From: CAVUEG01 sp963740525 | GTDB lineage: Bacteria > Actinomycetota > Actinomycetes > Propionibacteriales > Nocardioidaceae | NCBI GenBank assembly: GCA_963740525.1 | Contig: CAVUEG010000007.1 | Span: 1-64,000, forward strand | Length of the DNA: 64,000 bases | Direction: 5' to 3' | Shown: positions 1 to 8,628 of the stretch, piece after piece | Numbering within the stretch: the stretch's first letter is position 1 | How the letters are laid out: the number at the start of each line of letters is the position of its first letter | Made by a program: the position numbers and the translations under genes | The notes under the pieces: model-generated | The model's database searches: none | Seen by the model: the letters and a program-made list of their open reading frames with translations, nothing else | Told to the model about the DNA's origin: nothing

Positions 1-618
1 CGCGGCGTGCCCGATGCCGTTGATCGCCTCGATCATGTCGCGCACTCCCACCGAGTGCAGGCCCCGCCAGGCGCCGGCCGCCCAAACGCGGGCGTTGATC
101 TGCAGGTGCAGATGCCGGTGCGGGTCCCCGGCACGCGACGTGTAGTGCCGGATCACGGCTGCCTCGATCTTCTCGACCGGCACCTGCACCTGCCGGCCAC
201 GCGGTCCCACCCGGGTGGTCGCGTGCTGGGCGACCCAGCCGACAATCTCGACGGCGGCCTTGTCCTGAGCCGCGTCGAGCGCCTCCGACACCTCTGGATG
301 TAGCGCCGCGGCCAGCGACCAGGTCTTGGGTCCGTTGACGGTGACCTCGACGAACCGCAGCGCGTTCGCGTCCTCGCGAACCCGACCCTTCTTGCGCCCT
401 GTGTCGATGTCGACCCCAGCGACCCACTGCTCGTAGGCGTCGCCGTCCATAGACCCCGCGTGCTCGACGCCGTCCTGGGCCGCGGTGAGCCGGGTAGCCA
501 GTCCGGGGCCCTCGCCGAGGTAGTAGTCATCGGCTCGCGAACGATCGCGCTCGACGTAGGCACGCGCGGCCTTCGCCGCACCGCGGTAGAACTTCACGCC
601 GCCATGCACCCGGACCAC
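1..618 (-). CDS. TrwC/MobF conjugative relaxase, N-terminal part (cut by window edge)
   Basis: The minus strand reads open for 206 codons and runs off the left edge, so only the relaxase domain is present. MobF relaxases nick the transfer origin of conjugative plasmids and integrative elements and stay bound to the 5' end through a tyrosine. Visible signs are an N-terminal VHGGVKFYRG start, the tyrosine pair in RADDYYLGEG near residues 29-37, the NGPKTWSLAAALHPE block and the metal-binding HRHLHLQIN (HUH) segment followed by the INGIGHA block at the edge. The GTG at 618 is chosen because homologues begin close to this VHGG segment; the GTG at 609 has a better-placed GGAGG. No other transfer gene is visible in the window. 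Confidence 0.88.
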   Translation of the reverse strand, partial: MVRVHGGVKFYRGAAKAARAYVERDRSRADDYYLGEGPGLATRLTAAQDGVEHAGSMDGDAYEQWVAGVDIDTGRKKGRVREDANALRFVEVTVNGPKTWSLAAALHPEVSEALDAAQDKAAVEIVGWVAQHATTRVGPRGRQVQVPVEKIEAAVIRHYTSRAGDPHRHLHLQINARVWAAGAWRGLHSVGVRDMIEAINGIGHAA

Positions 619-694
619 CGCCTCCACGACGCCCGTCGACAACCAACGGACCCCTAGAAATGTCGCGCGGGCCGCCCGATCACGGGCGACCCAT

Positions 695-1222
695 CTACGT
701 CCTTCGTAGCATGTGTGCCGCTGTGAAAGAAGGTGGTGTGGCAGGCAGGTGAGGGGTGACGGGGAGAGGATTTTGGGGACCGTGAAGAGCCATTGGTTTC
801 CAATGATGAGGGGAAGAAGGAGCAGGAGATGATGGTTGGTGACGAGTGAAGGGAAAGTAGGGAGCCGAGGCGCTGAGGGGAGCGAGGAACTGGGGTAAGG
901 AAGGGATGCAAGGCAGGACTTCCGCTTCGGCCGTCTGTTCGGGGATGTGCAGGATCCGGAGCCCGCTGCCGCGGCCTTCTTGAACAAGGGCACTTGGGAC
1001 GCCTGGTCGCCCGGCCAGTGCGTAGATTTGCAGGGTTTCCGACAGACTCCGCCGATTGTTCTTGGCGTTGGCAAGGAGTTTGACGATCGCGGTGACCGTG
1101 ACTATCAGGGTGTAGATGACCTCGGAGATGCAGATCTGGAGCCGATTGGTGAGGTCGAGTCCGGTGAGCGTACCGACCACGCCAGCGACGTTTGCGTGGA
1201 GGGGCTTGCGCCGCTCAGCCAC
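695..1222 (-). CDS. possible small membrane protein, doubtful
   Basis: An open frame of 175 codons starts at a GTG and lies antisense to the leader region of the ABC operon. Residues of about 32-50 form one hydrophobic stretch (ISEVIYTLIVTVTAIVKLL), which is unusual for a chance frame in this GC-rich DNA. The second half lies in the purine-rich tract and becomes a Ser/Pro/Thr-rich low-complexity tail that is probably not real protein. No ribosome binding site is obvious and the family is not recognised. It may be a decayed gene, or not a gene at all. Confidence 0.22.
   Translation of the reverse strand: MAERRKPLHANVAGVVGTLTGLDLTNRLQICISEVIYTLIVTVTAIVKLLANAKNNRRSLSETLQIYALAGRPGVPSALVQEGRGSGLRILHIPEQTAEAEVLPCIPSLPQFLAPLSASAPYFPFTRHQPSSPAPSSPHHWKPMALHGPQNPLPVTPHLPATPPSFTAAHMLRRT
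716..920 (+). other. purine-rich, lower-GC tract
   Basis: About 200 bases are strongly biased to A and G on the plus strand, with runs such as GGGGAGAGG, GGGGAAGAAGGAG and GAAGGGAAAG, and are clearly less GC-rich than the flanks. It separates the relaxase gene from the ABC operon. No hairpin, direct-repeat array or coding signature was seen in it. It could be a remnant of foreign DNA or part of a transfer or replication region of the element. Confidence 0.5.
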
Positions 1223-1267
1223 GACGGGGCAGCCTACCGAGGGAAATCCGCCTTTGGGGGAGGCACC

Positions 1268-1987
1268 TTGGTAAGTGAGTTAGTGCTGGCCGTGCGGCAC
1301 CTTGGTCTCGTCAGCGGTCGAACGGAACGTCTCAGGGACGTTTCGTTCGAAGCACGGCCGGGGCAGATTCTGGCGATTGCTGGTCCCTCTGGCGCGGGCA
1401 AGACGACGTTGTTGAGCGTTCTGGCTGGTCTGATCGAGCCCACCTCCGGAGCGGTTCGCCTGGGCGAGCGGTCTGCCGTGGAGGTGCGCAAGGGCGGCGC
1501 CACGATGGCGGCAATTGTGCTTCAGTCCTACGCATTGGCGCCGTCGATGACCGTCGGTGAGAACCTCGCCGTGGCAGTGGGAGCCCTTGGGTCTACGGGC
1601 CCGGAGGCCAATGACCGTGCCCGCCTGGCGCTGAAGCGCGTCGGCATAGACGATCTTCACGATCGGTTGATTCATGAGCTGTCCGGTGGGCAGTTGCAAC
1701 GCGCGGCAGTGGCACGGGCACTGGCTGTGCAGGCACCACTCTTGTTGGCTGATGAGCCAACAAGCGAGCTGGATGAGCAGAACAGGGATCTCGTCCTCGC
1801 GCAGTTCCGTGAGGAGGCCGATCGTGGGGCCGTTGTGGTGATCACCACGCACGATGCCGAACTGGCCGCGGTCTGTGACGACGTGCTCCAACTAGATGAG
1901 GGGACGGTTGTTGAACGGCCAGGTTCCGTAAGAATCGAGAGTGGTGCCGCCGACGAGAATGCGGCGTTTCGGAGGCCCGGCCCATGA
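1268..1987 (+). CDS. ABC transporter ATP-binding protein (first of a pair)
   Basis: This is a full-length ATPase of about 239 residues of the MacB/LolD class that powers FtsX-type permeases. It shows Walker A GPSGAGKT at residues 39-46, a Q-loop in VLQSYALAP, the signature LSGGQLQR, Walker B LLLADEPTSELD and the switch histidine in ITTHDAE. The TTG at 1268 is preferred because GGGGGAGG stands five bases before it; GTG at 1283 is the alternative. The frame is open further upstream but that part has no family match. It is first in a three-gene operon and overlaps the next ATPase by four bases (ATGA), so the two subunits are probably made together with the permease at 2862. Confidence 0.85.
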   Translation: MVSELVLAVRHLGLVSGRTERLRDVSFEARPGQILAIAGPSGAGKTTLLSVLAGLIEPTSGAVRLGERSAVEVRKGGATMAAIVLQSYALAPSMTVGENLAVAVGALGSTGPEANDRARLALKRVGIDDLHDRLIHELSGGQLQRAAVARALAVQAPLLLADEPTSELDEQNRDLVLAQFREEADRGAVVVITTHDAELAAVCDDVLQLDEGTVVERPGSVRIESGAADENAAFRRPGP

Positions 1988-2865
1988 CGACGGAGGTAGC
2001 GGCTCATTCTGGCGTCGGCGTCAGGTGCATCAACGTGGTGCAGCTCTACGCCACCGCTGGCGGGCATGATGTTGTTGCTCTTCGCGGGGTGAACCTCGAC
2101 GTGCTGCCGGGAGAACGGGTAGCGCTTCTAGGTCCCTCGGGTTCCGGTAAGTCCACGTTGCTGAATCTGTTCGGAGGGGTGCTTCGGCCGTCGGCCGGGA
2201 AAGTGATCGTTGACGGCGAGGACGTGTCGCGGGTCCCAGAGGCCCGGATCAGCCGCCTCAGATCTCGCCGTATCGCCTACCTAGTGCAGGGCGCTAGCCG
2301 AAATCTCGTTTCGTTCGTCAGCGCCGCCACCAACATCGAGTTTGCGCGCCGAGCGTTGCCTGCGGCGAATCGCCGTCGGCTTCCAGGACCCCTGGAACTG
2401 TTGGAGCGCCTTGGGATGGCGGAGTTGGCCCACCGTCCGGTGCTGCAGATGTCTGCGGGAGAGCGTCAACGGGTCGCGCTGGCTGCGGCGGTGTCTTCCG
2501 GCGCGGGGCTGTTGCTCGCCGACGAACCCACTTCGCAGCTCAGTCATGAGGACCGGGACGTCGTCATGGGTCTGCTGAACCAGCTGAATGAGGAGTTCGG
2601 GACGACCATTGTCGTGGTCACCCATGACCCCGGTGTCGCAGCGCACATGCCCCGGAGCATCACGATCCGGAACGGTCGGATTGGGTCTGAGGGGCGACAC
2701 GGCTCAGACTTCGGTGTCGTCGACGAGGACCGGACGATCCACATCCCCGAGGAGATGGCTGAAACGTTTCCGGCGGGCACGCTGGTCCGCTTCGAGCAGA
2801 TGGGCTCAGGCATGCTCGTTGAACCTGTCGATCTTCCCTTGGAAGCCCGAGGTACTTCGGCGTGA
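1984..2865 (+). CDS. ABC transporter ATP-binding protein (second of a pair, degenerate signature)
   Basis: This second ATPase of 293 residues has Walker A GPSGSGKS near residue 50, Walker B LLLADEPTSQLS and the switch histidine in VVVTHDPG. The signature reads MSAGERQR instead of LSGGQ, so its composite ATP site may be less active than that of its partner. After the nucleotide-binding fold there is an extension of about 60 residues (from GSDFGVVDED to the end) that typical LolD-like ATPases lack. The ATG overlaps the stop of the first ATPase and its own stop overlaps the permease GTG. An asymmetric ATPase heterodimer serving one large permease is the likely arrangement. Confidence 0.85.
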   Translation: MTTEVAAHSGVGVRCINVVQLYATAGGHDVVALRGVNLDVLPGERVALLGPSGSGKSTLLNLFGGVLRPSAGKVIVDGEDVSRVPEARISRLRSRRIAYLVQGASRNLVSFVSAATNIEFARRALPAANRRRLPGPLELLERLGMAELAHRPVLQMSAGERQRVALAAAVSSGAGLLLADEPTSQLSHEDRDVVMGLLNQLNEEFGTTIVVVTHDPGVAAHMPRSITIRNGRIGSEGRHGSDFGVVDEDRTIHIPEEMAETFPAGTLVRFEQMGSGMLVEPVDLPLEARGTSA

Positions 2866-5800
2866 GGATCTTGATCGCTGGCCTGGTCAACCGCGGCGCC
2901 ATCAACCTGGTGAGTTTTCTGCTGGCCGTGATTGCCATCGCGTCGGCGATGGTTGGCCCCGCCTATTCACGGGCCTCAGCGGAGTATCTTCTTGACTCCC
3001 GGATTAGCCAGCGACTGCCCAGCGCGACCGGGTTAACCTTCGCGGTGCCGGCTGAACAGCCCGGCGTCCTGCCCAAGGGTTCTGCCGACAACTACACCCC
3101 GCCCCCGCCGCTTTCGCTGACCAAGCAAGCAGCCGAACGACTCGACCAACCGAACATCGACCGCTTCTGGCTGGCTGCGACGCCCTGGCTGGCTGACGGC
3201 GGCGGGAGCCTCACCGCGAACGGCCAAGACTTCACCGCTCCCTTGTACTGGCGTCAGGGCATGTGCGATCTGGCTCGCGTCAAGGGCCGATGCCCCGGAA
3301 AACCGGGGGAAGCGCTGATCAACCCTGCCACGGCCAACGCCTTGGGCCTGCAGCTCGGAGACACACTGACGCTGTCGTTCACGCGGCAGTGGATGGCGAC
3401 CGGTGCCGAGACCAAGCAAGAGACCGTTCAGCGAGACTTCGGGATCGTGGGCACCTATCAGGCTGCCGGCATCTCTTCGCCTGCCTGGTACGACCAGTAC
3501 AGGTTCAGCGGTGACGCCCGGTTGACGGGCCTTCAAAGCGGTGGCGGTACTCCACTGGCTCCCGCGCTCCTCGTCGCCCCCGGGTCCATGGTCAGCCAGA
3601 CGTTCGTCGGCGGCGTCGACCGGCCAATCGACACCGCAGCGGTAAACCTGGCGACGCTGCAGCGAGCGCAGTCGATCGGCAACCATTACTTCAACCAGTT
3701 GTCACCCGTGTCGGAGGTCACCGCGAGCAGCCCACTGGATCTCGCGCCCCTGGTGCGGGAAGTGCGCTCCGAACAGTCCACGCTGAACCAGGTCACCTTG
3801 GCGGCAGTGGCACCCCTAGTGGTCCTCGGACTACTCTTGTTGCACGCGTTGGTGAGCATCGGATCGCAGGCTCGCCGCCCCCAGCTAACCGTGGCCAGGT
3901 TGCGGGGTCAGTCGACCGGGCAGGTCTTCCGGCTTGCCATGGGCGAGCCAGTGGTCGTGATCGTTCTTGCCTCACCGGTGGCCTGGGCCGTCGCCCGCCT
4001 GGCCAGCGAAGTGCTGGCCAACGTGTGGCTTGGGCAGCGGGTGCCCGCCTCGCTGCCCACGTCCTCGATCGTGGCTGGCCTCGTGGTGCTCGCGGCCGCG
4101 GCGTTGTCCGCGGCAGCAGCGGTGATCAGCGTTGTGCGAGAACCGCTGTCGTCCAGCCTGGGATCGGGGATCCCGTCCGTGAGATCGTCGCGTGCGGTTC
4201 TAGTCCTGCGCAGCGCACTGGTTGCGCTCGCGGTCGCGGCGTTCGTCCAGGTCACCGGGAGTGGGGGCAACGCCAAGGGCGGCTTGTCCAATCTGCTGGC
4301 TCCGCTGTTGTTCGCACTCGGCGCCGCCGTACTCGCGGTCGTGGCTGTCCCGGTCCTGGCACGACGCTGGCTGCGTGGAACCGGAAGACAGCCAGGCAGT
4401 GCCTCCTACATCGCCTCTCGACAGGTCGCGCGTGGCGGCCGGCTCGGCACTTTGGTCACGCCCCTGTTGCTGGCCGCGTCGGTGACCACGTTCGCTGCCA
4501 GCTCATGGGTCGTTGCCGGCGACCTCCGGTTGAGCCGCGCTGAAGCCGATGTCGGCGCATCACGCATCTACCAGACGTCGGTCGGCCCGGACCGCCTGCT
4601 CCATGTCACCCATCGGGTGGATCCCGAAGGCGACCACTTGGCCGCAGTAGTCATAGGTGCCGGCGGGGACGAGACAGGGCGTCAGCTCCTCATCGACGTG
4701 TCCCGGCTCGAGGCCGTCGCGGCGTGGAACCCGTCGTGGTCCGGGATCTCCGTGAGCCAACTCCAACACAGCCTGTCACCAGCCGGTGCGAAACCGCCGA
4801 TCGAATTCACCGGCAGGCAGTTGACCTTCGACCTGAACGACGTCAAGTTGCACGCAAACTCCGATAAGCCCGTCGAACTGCACGTCAAGTACCTCGACGA
4901 CCGAGGCACATCAACGGACGTGGTCGTCGGGACGATCCACGAGGGCACACTCTCAACCGCAATCGACGGATGCGCCAAGCCCTGCATACTCCAACAGCTC
5001 TACGTCTCCCGCACACAGAGCTCCGTCACCAACGCCCAGGGGTCGTTCACGATCGCCGCAGTGAGCGCGGACGGCGATGCACTCGACTGGAGGCTGTCAG
5101 CCCCTCGGGGATGGCGAGCCGCGCGGCCCTTCCCCGTTTCGCCCGTTGACCCGCCCGTACGCCTGCGGGCCACGGGGCAGGGCCTTCGGGTGCAGCTGTT
5201 CCTCGATCACCTTCCGCCGCGTCCCGGCGGTGCACCGCCCACGATGATCAGTGGTGTGGCGCGGTTCTCGCCCACGGACCTGGTCGAGGTCCTCCCCGTT
5301 CTGGTAGCGGGCCACACGAAGACTCCGCCGATGCCTGGGCCCACCAGCGCACTGGGACGCACCTACGGTGACGAGGTCGTCGCCGCGAAATCCCTCACCG
5401 GAGGCCAATTCCCGGTACATCCCGTAGCCCGGGTGAGGGCGCTCCCCGGCCTCGGGAACGTGGGCATCCTGCTCGACCTCTCCGCAGCCCTGAGAGAAGG
5501 CGACATCAGCCTGAATCAGGTCCTCACGGTGCAGCTGTGGATAGCCCCAGACACCCCCGCCAGCATGGTCACACAAGTACGCAAGGCCGGGGTGTATCTC
5601 TACGGCTCACGCACTGTTGCCGACGAAGTGCGAGCCTCGGCCGCCGACGCCTTCAGCCTGGGCTGGCGCATCTTCCTCGTCGTGGGGACGCTGACCATCC
5701 TGCTGGCACTGTTCGGAACGCTCTTCGCCGGCATAGCCCAACGTCGCTCACGCGCCTACGAACTAGCCTCACTCCAGCTCATCGGCGTCAAGACACGCGA

Positions 5801-6083
5801 CCTCATGCGCGCTTCGATCTTCGAGCACGCAAGCATCATCGCCTTCTCCGTCGTGATCGGCATGGCCGCGGGCTGCCTCGCCCTGGTGACTGTGCTCCCA
5901 CATATGGACCTGGGCGTCTCCGGCCCCTACGGTCCACCCGCCGACTACGCGATCCGCTGGACCATCGTGGGCGCCGTCGCCACCACCACTTTCGTGGTCA
6001 CCACAGTTGCCGCACTCTGGACATCAGCCAAAACACTACGCACCAGCGCGCCCGAGGCACTGCCCTGGGCCGACGAACGATAG
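2862..6083 (+). CDS. giant FtsX/MacB-type ABC transporter permease
   Basis: This is a 1073-residue membrane protein made of two FtsX-like halves joined in one chain. One helix at about residues 16-37 is followed by a large extracellular domain containing a close cysteine pair (CDLARVKGRC). A block of helices spans roughly 310-560, a second extracellular domain reaches about 930, and three C-terminal helices end the protein (IFLVVGTLTILLALFG, SVVIGMAAGCLALVTV and VGAVATTTFVVTTVAAL). Such permeases usually move no ion but act mechanically on peptides, lipids or lipoproteins outside the membrane. The GTG start overlaps the second ATPase stop. The substrate is not evident; the protease gene immediately downstream is a candidate functional partner. 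Confidence 0.85.
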   Translation: MRILIAGLVNRGAINLVSFLLAVIAIASAMVGPAYSRASAEYLLDSRISQRLPSATGLTFAVPAEQPGVLPKGSADNYTPPPPLSLTKQAAERLDQPNIDRFWLAATPWLADGGGSLTANGQDFTAPLYWRQGMCDLARVKGRCPGKPGEALINPATANALGLQLGDTLTLSFTRQWMATGAETKQETVQRDFGIVGTYQAAGISSPAWYDQYRFSGDARLTGLQSGGGTPLAPALLVAPGSMVSQTFVGGVDRPIDTAAVNLATLQRAQSIGNHYFNQLSPVSEVTASSPLDLAPLVREVRSEQSTLNQVTLAAVAPLVVLGLLLLHALVSIGSQARRPQLTVARLRGQSTGQVFRLAMGEPVVVIVLASPVAWAVARLASEVLANVWLGQRVPASLPTSSIVAGLVVLAAAALSAAAAVISVVREPLSSSLGSGIPSVRSSRAVLVLRSALVALAVAAFVQVTGSGGNAKGGLSNLLAPLLFALGAAVLAVVAVPVLARRWLRGTGRQPGSASYIASRQVARGGRLGTLVTPLLLAASVTTFAASSWVVAGDLRLSRAEADVGASRIYQTSVGPDRLLHVTHRVDPEGDHLAAVVIGAGGDETGRQLLIDVSRLEAVAAWNPSWSGISVSQLQHSLSPAGAKPPIEFTGRQLTFDLNDVKLHANSDKPVELHVKYLDDRGTSTDVVVGTIHEGTLSTAIDGCAKPCILQQLYVSRTQSSVTNAQGSFTIAAVSADGDALDWRLSAPRGWRAARPFPVSPVDPPVRLRATGQGLRVQLFLDHLPPRPGGAPPTMISGVARFSPTDLVEVLPVLVAGHTKTPPMPGPTSALGRTYGDEVVAAKSLTGGQFPVHPVARVRALPGLGNVGILLDLSAALREGDISLNQVLTVQLWIAPDTPASMVTQVRKAGVYLYGSRTVADEVRASAADAFSLGWRIFLVVGTLTILLALFGTLFAGIAQRRSRAYELASLQLIGVKTRDLMRASIFEHASIIAFSVVIGMAAGCLALVTVLPHMDLGVSGPYGPPADYAIRWTIVGAVATTTFVVTTVAALWTSAKTLRTSAPEALPWADER

Positions 6084-6172
6084 GAGACATCGCTGATGTC
6101 CGCCACAGGTCCTTCGCCAAACCCGGGCCGAGCCAGCCGGCCTATGAGCCAGCCCATCCGCTTCACCCCTCC

Positions 6173-6187
6173 GACCTGCGGAGACGC
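6173..6187 (+). repeat. 15-bp repeat, copy 1
   Basis: GACCTGCGGAGACGC occurs here and again at 12417. The identity extends leftwards with one mismatch through CCTC. Both copies lie just outside genes, this one between the permease and the protease. Its nature is unknown; such a short unit could be a dispersed genomic repeat. Confidence 0.45.
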
Positions 6188-6422
6188 GGGGCGGAGAGGC
6201 GCTTGTGGCATAGGCATGGCTGTGCCGCCTGGGCAAATTTCAACCCCCAGGTCGCCATCTGAGCCCTACCCCCGCCGACACATCGGGTGGACACGGAGGG
6301 GTGACAGGGCATCGATTCCGACGCGACCTCGGGTTCGGGAAAACGTCTGCGACGACGTCGACTCGGCCGCTACCGTCGAGCCGGTGCGAGACCGTCGGGG
6401 TGGCGGTCCGACAGGGGGAAGG

Positions 6423-7313
6423 GTGGCGGCATTGACGCGATCGCCGGGCTGGTACCCGAACTCAGACGGGCCTGGGAAGCGTTGGCACGACGGGCGCCGC
6501 TGGACTGGCGTCACCCGACTCGACCCAGCCGCGGCGCAGGCCGCCGTACGAGTCGCGTCGCGGCGAATGGCGCGTCAACGGCGTGGACTGCGACTACGTC
6601 TCGTGTTGTTGGGGACCTTGGTCGCGAGTGCTGTGGCCGGAATCGCCATGCTCCTCCCCAACAGCCCAGCTGGCACGATGGCGGAGGGACTCGGGTTCAC
6701 CCACAGGCACCGGCTCCTTCCGCCGGCGGCGACCAGGACTGGCTCGTTGAATTACACGATCTCGAAGACAGACCTTGCTGGGAGACCTGTCACCTACGAC
6801 CCGTGCCACCCGATCGACTATGTGATCAACCCGGCTGGAGCGCCTGCCGACTACCTGTTGTTCATCAAGCCTGCGATCAAGGCGGCCCAGCAAGCTGCGG
6901 GGCTGAAATTCGTCTACCGGGGAACGACCACGGACACATTCGACTCACGTCGTCAACGATCCCCGACACGCCAGCCGGTTGTGATCGCGTTCCCCGCCGC
7001 GCTGCAAGGCACGGAGTCGACCGGTGACGCAGTCGGGCTGGGCGGGTCGACTGCGATCACCGTCAATGGTGCTGTGCAACCGCACTACGTCACCGGAGCA
7101 ATTGCCCTACGCAGCAGTTGGTTCAAAAGGGAGAGTGCACTCGGCCACACGGTTGCGGAGCAAGGGATCGTGATGCACGAACTCGGACACCTCCTCGGTC
7201 TCGGGCACGTCCAGGACCCGAGCCAGCTCATGTACCCGGCCTACCACGACCAGGCCAGCTACGGCCTAGGAGACCTCGCCGGGCTCGCTGTCTTGGGCGA
7301 AGGAACCTGCTGA
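6423..7313 (+). CDS. membrane-anchored matrixin-like zinc protease with DUF2510 domain
   Basis: The protein has about 296 residues. Residues 5-28 match the short DUF2510 module (PGWYPN then RWHDGRRWTG), which in actinobacteria usually sits at the cytoplasmic N terminus of membrane proteins. A basic segment and one helix follow at about 58-80 (LVLLGTLVASAVAGIAML), then an extracellular domain. The zinc motif HELGHLLGLGH stands near residues 252-262 with a Met-turn LMYP just after, the metzincin/matrixin pattern. GTG at 6423 follows GGGGGAAGG; TTG at 6432 is possible. The frame is open back to 6096 but that part is low-complexity. It lies 340 bases behind the ABC permease on the same strand. 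A role in processing cell-surface proteins is inferred. Confidence 0.8.
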   Translation: MAALTRSPGWYPNSDGPGKRWHDGRRWTGVTRLDPAAAQAAVRVASRRMARQRRGLRLRLVLLGTLVASAVAGIAMLLPNSPAGTMAEGLGFTHRHRLLPPAATRTGSLNYTISKTDLAGRPVTYDPCHPIDYVINPAGAPADYLLFIKPAIKAAQQAAGLKFVYRGTTTDTFDSRRQRSPTRQPVVIAFPAALQGTESTGDAVGLGGSTAITVNGAVQPHYVTGAIALRSSWFKRESALGHTVAEQGIVMHELGHLLGLGHVQDPSQLMYPAYHDQASYGLGDLAGLAVLGEGTC

Positions 7314-7435
7314 GCGTAGCGATGAGGGGGAGCGATCTTGTGTTCACGTACCGCCGATGACAGCAAGCTCGTGGATAGCCTGCGTCGTTCCGGCCCCTGG
7401 GAACGACATCGGCACTCCCCGGACGTGGCGACGCG

Positions 7436-7558
7436 TCAGGTCCGGGAACGCTGTTTCTGCCACCACGAGTAGGGAGCGACGACAATTGCAACGCTCACGC
7501 TCAAGATCACGGCCGAGGCGACGGAGTCGTCGTTGATGAACAGGTCGATCAGGAACAT
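7436..7558 (-). pseudogene. possible remnant of a small membrane protein
   Basis: The minus strand encodes 40 codons starting at an ATG (MFLIDLFINDDSVASA and then VILSVSVAIVVAPYSWW) and ending QKQRSRT. The pattern of one or two helices with an SWW end looks like a real membrane protein. Open codons continue a little upstream of the ATG but are closed by an in-frame TAA near 7576. It may be the tail of a broken gene or a genuine very small protein. The rest of the 7314-7701 gap shows nothing recognisable. Confidence 0.3.
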
Positions 7559-7701
7559 CGAGACGAGGAAGATGACTTACTGCGCCACCCCCTTCGCGTT
7601 CAGGTGTGAAAATGACGGGAGGTGGTCCGCCCAGATCGCGGCTGCGGATGTCTGCGCCGAATGGCAGGTTGGTCGTGGGATGACGGCAACCAGCGAGGAC
7701 G

Positions 7702-8628
7702 TCAGGTGGTAGCGCTCGCCGCTTGAGCCATCACTAGTCGATCGGCACAGCGCTGTGGCATGGTCGCGCCGTAGTAGGGGAACGTGATCATGGCGATGAG
7801 CAGTGCCCACCCCCTTGACGCTGTCCACGTGGCGTCGTCAACATCGAGTGCCCTTCGGAACTCGCGACGGCCTTCGTCATCGAGGACCTCCCAAGCAACG
7901 ATCAGGTCCACCGTCGGGTTGCCGATGGCAAGACCCCCGAAGTCGAGCACGGCCGTCAAACGGCCCGCATCGTCCAACAGCAGGTTCTCGGCCAACAGGT
8001 CACCGTGGTACCAGCCCACGGTCGCATCAGCCGCAAAAGAGGCTTCGACCGCGCGGTCCCACACCCGGAGTGCTTCATCTATGTCGATTGCCAGGTCAAG
8101 CACCCGACACTCCGCCACAGCATCGCGGAAGTCAGCGTCCAAGGATGCAAGCGGCAGTCCCCGGTACCACCCTAGGGTCTCATCGCCTGCGGCCCCGGGA
8201 GGAACCTCCATCTCTCGCAGTTCTGTCACGAACTGAACAAGGTCCGTGGCGAGTCCACCAGACGCACCCAGGCCCGACCCAGACACCGGAGGCGTGGGGC
8301 TCGCACCGTCGAGCCACTGCGTGATTGCCCAACGCTCGCTGTAGCCCAGGTCGGGTTCGCCGACGCCCAGGACCTTGGGAACCTGGAACGTGATCCGAGG
8401 ACTGAGGAAGGGCAGCCACCTCGCCTCCTTCTCGATGGTTGCGCCGCCGCCCGGTTGCCGGGGTAGCCGCACCAGCATGTCGCCCCCGAGGCGAAATAGG
8501 GCGTTCGACGAACCGGAGTCGCGAGTGGGTACCAGGTCGTGACCGGCGTACTCAGGGAACGCCCTATCAACTAGACGACGTGCCAGCGTGACGTCGACCG
8601 ATAACTCGTCGCTGTGGAGTTGACTCAC
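7702..8628 (-). CDS. aminoglycoside phosphotransferase (APH) family protein
   Basis: This protein of 308 residues has the protein-kinase-like fold of small-molecule phosphotransferases. The nucleotide lobe contains NALFRLGGDMLVRLPR with its lysine-equivalent region and a conserved EKEARWLPFL helix. The catalytic loop is GWYHGDLLAENLLL (HGDxxxxN) and the metal-binding segment is VLDFGG. Many members phosphorylate hydroxyl groups of antibiotics, but others act on sugars or metabolites, so resistance cannot be claimed. It is a single gene facing left with no obvious partner. Confidence 0.85.
   Translation of the reverse strand: MSQLHSDELSVDVTLARRLVDRAFPEYAGHDLVPTRDSGSSNALFRLGGDMLVRLPRQPGGGATIEKEARWLPFLSPRITFQVPKVLGVGEPDLGYSERWAITQWLDGASPTPPVSGSGLGASGGLATDLVQFVTELREMEVPPGAAGDETLGWYRGLPLASLDADFRDAVAECRVLDLAIDIDEALRVWDRAVEASFAADATVGWYHGDLLAENLLLDDAGRLTAVLDFGGLAIGNPTVDLIVAWEVLDDEGRREFRRALDVDDATWTASRGWALLIAMITFPYYGATMPQRCADRLVMAQAASATT

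Noticed and set aside
153..581. Minus-strand open frame with Arg/Ser-rich product
   Set aside because: It is a shifted reading of the TrwC relaxase, whose conserved motifs lie in the neighbouring frame.
947..1267. N-terminal extension of the first ABC ATPase
   Set aside because: No family similarity and no binding site; TTG 1268 behind GGGGGAGG fits better.
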